Assembly (NCBI GenBank): GCA_009792885.1
Contig: WMCF01000018.1
Coordinates: 9,306,927 to 9,370,926, forward strand
Origin: Eremophila alpestris peregrina
Lineage: Eukaryota; Chordata; Aves; Passeriformes; Alaudidae
Direction: 5' to 3'
Length of the DNA: 64,000 nucleotides
Under the pieces are notes generated by a model that did no database searches, was not told the DNA's origin, and saw nothing but the letters and a program-made list of their open reading frames with translations. Shown here in pieces: positions 60,262 through 64,000 of this stretch. The stretch's first letter is position 1. Each line of letters begins with the position of its first letter. Made by a program: the position numbers and the translations under genes.

Positions 60262-60545
60262 TGCAGAATCAGAGAAACAGGAATAAGCTGCTGAAGGCCA
60301 TTTGAGCCAACCTCCCACTCAAAGCCAGACTGTCACCAACTATAAATCAAACCAGCCGTGGATTTATTTGGCTGAATCTTGAAAAACTTCAAGGACCAAG
60401 ATTTCACAACTCTTCCAAAAAATGTACTCCAGTGCTGTACTGTCCTCCTACTGAAGAAATTCTGCTAATGTCCAGTTTCAGTCTCCAAAGATGAAAACTG
60501 TGGCACTTGCCCTCACATTTCCTCTGAGTTTCCACACTTCACAAT
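60262..60545 (-). mobile_element. CR1 LINE 3' region, diverged
   Basis: In order it contains CAGAATCAGAGAAACAGGAAT, AGCCAACCTCCCACTCAAAGC, CTTGAAAAACTTCAAGGACC, AAGATTTCACAACTCTTCC, CTCCAGTGCTGTACTGTCCTCC and TGAAGAAATTCTGCTAATGTCC. These match the reverse complement of CR1 3' sequence (GATTTCACAACCTCTCTGGGCAACCTGTTCC...CTCCTGGTGAAG). Confidence 0.85.
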
Positions 60546-62618
60546 AAGTTTCCAGTTTGTGCTGCTGCATGAGGTTATTCTGCTCCAGGTACCAGGCTTC
60601 ACACACCTTACTGAATGTCTTAAGGTCCAATCTACAGGTGTTTTCAGTCCTTCTGGACTCAAGCTCTGTTGTTCAGGGTGCTAATCATTTGCCTCAGTGT
60701 ACCATCACACACAGGTTTTTAGAATTTGCATCCTCACTGATCACAATGAAAATATTGAACACCACCAATCTTGGGGTACACAACTACTGAGTTCTGGGCT
60801 GTTGATAACTGTTCTTCAAACCTCATGGTCCAGTCAGTTTTCAAGGCCAAGACCCCATAACACCTAAATTTACTCACAGATATGGAGATACTGGGATATG
60901 ACTCTGCTGGAAGCACAGCAGTGCAGGTGCAGTGAGGTTAGCTCAGACCCTACAAACAGCTGACCCACAGTAGGACAGACTTGGTCACTTCACTGAGCAA
61001 GCTTATATGGGGGCTTGGAGCCATGGTTGAATCACACTGCCACAGAAAACCTGTCTGCAGTGCCAAAGATGGGCAGTCACTGCGGGAAATGTAGCCCAGG
61101 TCTTTCTGACAGATGGAGCTCACAGGCTGTTCAGGCTCAGCTTTAGGTAACTCTGGGATGAGAGCACTGTCAAGTCCCAGTTTTAAGGTAACAGTCAAAA
61201 ACAAGGCATTCCCTGAACAGGGTCTGGAGTAGGGTAAAAGTCTGGTATTGCTTGAACAACAGTTTATAGCCTCCTAAAAAACATACCTTTTTGTATTACC
61301 ACTGGCAGCAGATCTGACAGTGTTATCACTCTACTTATATTTTATGCTTCCTAATTCCAACATATGATGGCACTTCACTTCCCTATATCCATTGACATTC
61401 TTTTGATGTATCTTTTGGGCTAGTGCCTAAGCACATTTGCAAATAGTTTAGTGCTCAATTTAAGGCTGAATATATTCCCAGAATTCCTTGGGCAATCAAT
61501 TATTTATTACTTACAAGTGTTGAGATCAAAAAGAAAAGAAATAGATGTATATTCCACGCTGACAGGAGGTCCACAGGGATTACAGAAAACAGAAACTTTA
61601 ATGCTAAATTTGTGTAAAAAGGATAAAATGGGGATTCCCTAGTCAGTTAAAAAAAAGAAAGAAAAAAAAAAAAAAAGAAATGGCCTGGATCATACAGTTA
61701 TTTTTCCTGCCCACTTGAAATGTACCATTAGTTCTCTGTACCACACAGGCAAATTGTGGTTTGTTTTCACAAAGTAATACCAGTCAGCTTGAACTCAGTG
61801 CCAACTACCCTAGTAGAGGATGCCCTTTTAGCAGTGTGCCTAGGGGAGCATAAATAGCTAATTAATTAAGATACTGATTCACTCCTATTGACAGGCTAGG
61901 ATTTGTGTGAATTCTTCAGCAGGATGATTGTGCCTGCATGGATTCCTTGTAAAATCTGGGGCTTGTAAGGGCATCAACACTCAAGCAAAGGGTAAGCCAC
62001 AGGAGTAGAATTTAGAGAGATCATTCATACTTCATTGAACAGCACTGTAGAAGGCAGAGGACATTTTCCCAAGCATGTTTGTTTGAGGCAAGATTTGCTT
62101 TATTCCCATCAGTGGGGTATGAGCAGAGATGGAGGTTCACAAGGTCAAACACAAGACCTCTCCCTCCATGGGCTGCAGGTCAGAGCTCAAGTACTCAAAG
62201 AGAAACTTCATCTGTAGTCAGTGCTGGCTATGAAAGTGGCTTTACAAATCATGTGTTCTTCTCTGTAAGCCTTGCTTACTTATTGCTAACCTGAAACTGT
62301 GCCCATAGACAAGCAAGAAAATACCCCTGGCTGGGTCACCAATACAAGCCCAGCCCAAGCAAGGGGTATCTGACAATTTTGCAGTGAGGCACTGCAGAAT
62401 CATTCAGGCAGGACAGAAGTAGCTGCAGGAAAAAGACAATGTGGTACAAACAAAACATGAAGTGATTCCAGCTCAGGAAAACAAGCTGATGAAAGGCAAA
62501 TAAGAAGCCTAGACATAAATAAAGGTGAATGGCTTTACACAGAGGAAGTTTATTTCTGATGTATGTCTGCAAGATGAAAGGTAAAGCAGAATATCCAGCA
62601 ACTGGCCATGAAACCATT
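60546..62618. other. Upstream flank, no gene recognised
   Basis: No exon-like sequence identified. An interrupted A-run lies at about 61650-61680. Confidence 0.55.
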
Positions 62619-62730
62619 CCAGGCCAGGTTGGACTGTGCTCTGAGCAGCCTGGTCCAGTGGAAGATTCCCTGCCTGTGGCAAGGATCAGCTTTAAGGTCC
62701 CCTCCAACTCAACCCATGATTCTATAATCA
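62619..62730 (+). mobile_element. CR1 LINE 3' end
   Basis: AGGCCAGGTTGGACTGTGCTC, GAGCAGCCTGGTCCAGTGGAA, TTTAAGGTCCCCTCCAACTC and CCATGATTCTATAA are the standard CR1 3' terminus with few changes, so this is one of the younger copies here. Confidence 0.92.
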
Positions 62731-64000
62731 CAGATGCCAGAACTAATAAAGACCTGGACTTGCTTTTTCATGGCTAGCAGTCCAGCTACCAGTGGATTGA
62801 ATTATTTGCTCTTTGTGGGGTTGTTTTTATTTTTTCAACAAAATTCAGGAATCTATGCAGCAAATCTATCAGCTTTTCTGAGGTCAGTGAAATTACAACA
62901 CATTTGCAATTTAGGTTGCTTATTTCTCAAATAAACAGATAAATTAGACTACCATAAAGTCCAAATGCATCTAGAGAAAGTGGCAGCTCTCCAGGTAAAA
63001 AGAATCAGCCATCTGCTCTAAAAAATAAAAGCAAAAATCTAATAAAACCCAGTGACAGATCACTTCACTCATTGAGAGAAACTTGGAACAGTGAGGCTGA
63101 AATCAGTTCCGTGAAACTGGAGGAGTCACACAACAGAGAGGTTGCAACTGATCTGATGGCATTCACTACATGGAGACTCAACACATACTTCAAGTCTTAA
63201 TTCTTACTATAACTACTACTTCTGTTGTTATTATTAATCCTTTAGGTCTGCTTACAACTTTGAGATGGTCTTTAGTTGATAAACCTTTTGGGGATTGAGC
63301 ATTACTACACAAAGGAGGAGATATGACTCAAGTCTAAACTTTTCTGGTTTATTTCTGGGAGTGATTCTTATGTGCAATGACTTTTGGAAGAGTCAATTTG
63401 TCACCTTTGGAATGAAGGTATTTAAGAGTCTGGACTTTCATTAGTAAAACAACAATTGACTTTACTGAAAGAGTTTAGTTCAACTATATGAACAAAATAT
63501 TTTCAAGCTAGAAGATCTGTTTGGAGCTGCTTTGTGCTGGAATGTCACCCACACAAATCTTGTGAGGGAACATTAAGTGACAATACACTGAAAATGATGA
63601 AGCTTGTGTTGGAGTAAAATCTCTGTGGCTGGGAAAAAAAATTCTCAAAGGAGGAAGCATTTACATTCCAGTTTCTAAATAAGCTATTAATTAATGATAT
63701 GATTTTTTGCAAACATACACAATCTAACTTTCTTGTCAACATATTGGTTTTCTTCATGTTTTTCCCCTTTTGTTTAAGCTCTTACCTCAGGCCTTGTTCC
63801 AGGACAGGGTGTTAGTTCTTTAGACTTCCATCTAAAGCCTAATAATCTAATTCTTGAGACTATTGTAGACCAACTGGCAATTTAAATTTAGGACTTTGCA
63901 TCTTAAAAATGAATGTTTCTATATACAGTAGACTCTCAACACCCTGGGGCACCTGAGCTAGTCCTTCCTTCTCCAGAACACATTCCAGTTTCCTTCTGCT
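62731..64000. other. Upstream flank to window end, no gene recognised
   Basis: AT-rich sequence with short open frames only. No splice-flanked coding block was identified. Confidence 0.55.

Noticed and set aside
45000..64000. XRCC2, the neighbour of ACTR3B in mammals as I recall
   Set aside because: Its large last coding exon would show as an open frame over 200 codons. None is present and no RecA-like Walker motif was seen, so the gene must lie beyond the window.
1..64000. CRISPR arrays, operons, rRNA, tRNA clusters
   Set aside because: No regularly spaced repeats and no tRNA-like cloverleaf or rRNA sequence was noticed. The window is vertebrate nuclear DNA.

Overview
The window is vertebrate nuclear DNA, most likely from a bird. 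The transposable elements I recognise are almost all CR1 LINE pieces, plus one retroviral-type LTR. There is one compact gene of 12 split coding exons and no bacterial-style operon structure. The compactness (about 26 kb from stop codon to CpG island) and the CR1 content fit Aves; I cannot name the species.

The one gene I can support is ACTR3B (actin-related protein 3B, an Arp2/3 complex subunit) on the minus strand. All 12 coding exons are present with GT/AG junctions. They join in frame into a complete 418-codon protein, the length I recall for vertebrate Arp3B. The start codon is at 44612-44610 in a CpG island and the stop is at 19123-19121. A 3' UTR of about 0.8 kb runs to a poly(A) signal at 18318-18313.

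Layout: 1-18.3 kb is the 3' flank (a decayed CR1 reverse-transcriptase piece at the left edge, CR1 tails, simple repeats, no exon recognised). 18.3-44.8 kb is ACTR3B. Its intron 9 holds an antisense solo-LTR-like element and an assembly N inside an A-run. Its intron 1 begins with a 63-bp foldback inverted repeat inside the CpG island and carries a conserved-looking motif cluster near 41.8 kb. 43.9-44.85 kb is the CpG-island promoter. 44.9-64 kb is the upstream flank, with CR1 pieces in both orientations, several striking inverted repeats (46.8 kb, 51.1 kb) and two CpG-retaining blocks (51.6-51.9 and 53.0-53.4 kb) that look like enhancer-type conserved elements rather than exons.

I found no previously undescribed multi-gene system. 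The most useful leads are the perfect 19-bp hairpin at 51.1 kb, the 31-bp inverted repeat at 46.8 kb, the foldback in the CpG island, the C-to-G change in the first phosphate loop of ACTR3B, and the candidate enhancers. Identifications rest on motif reading and recall of family sequences; no alignment was run.
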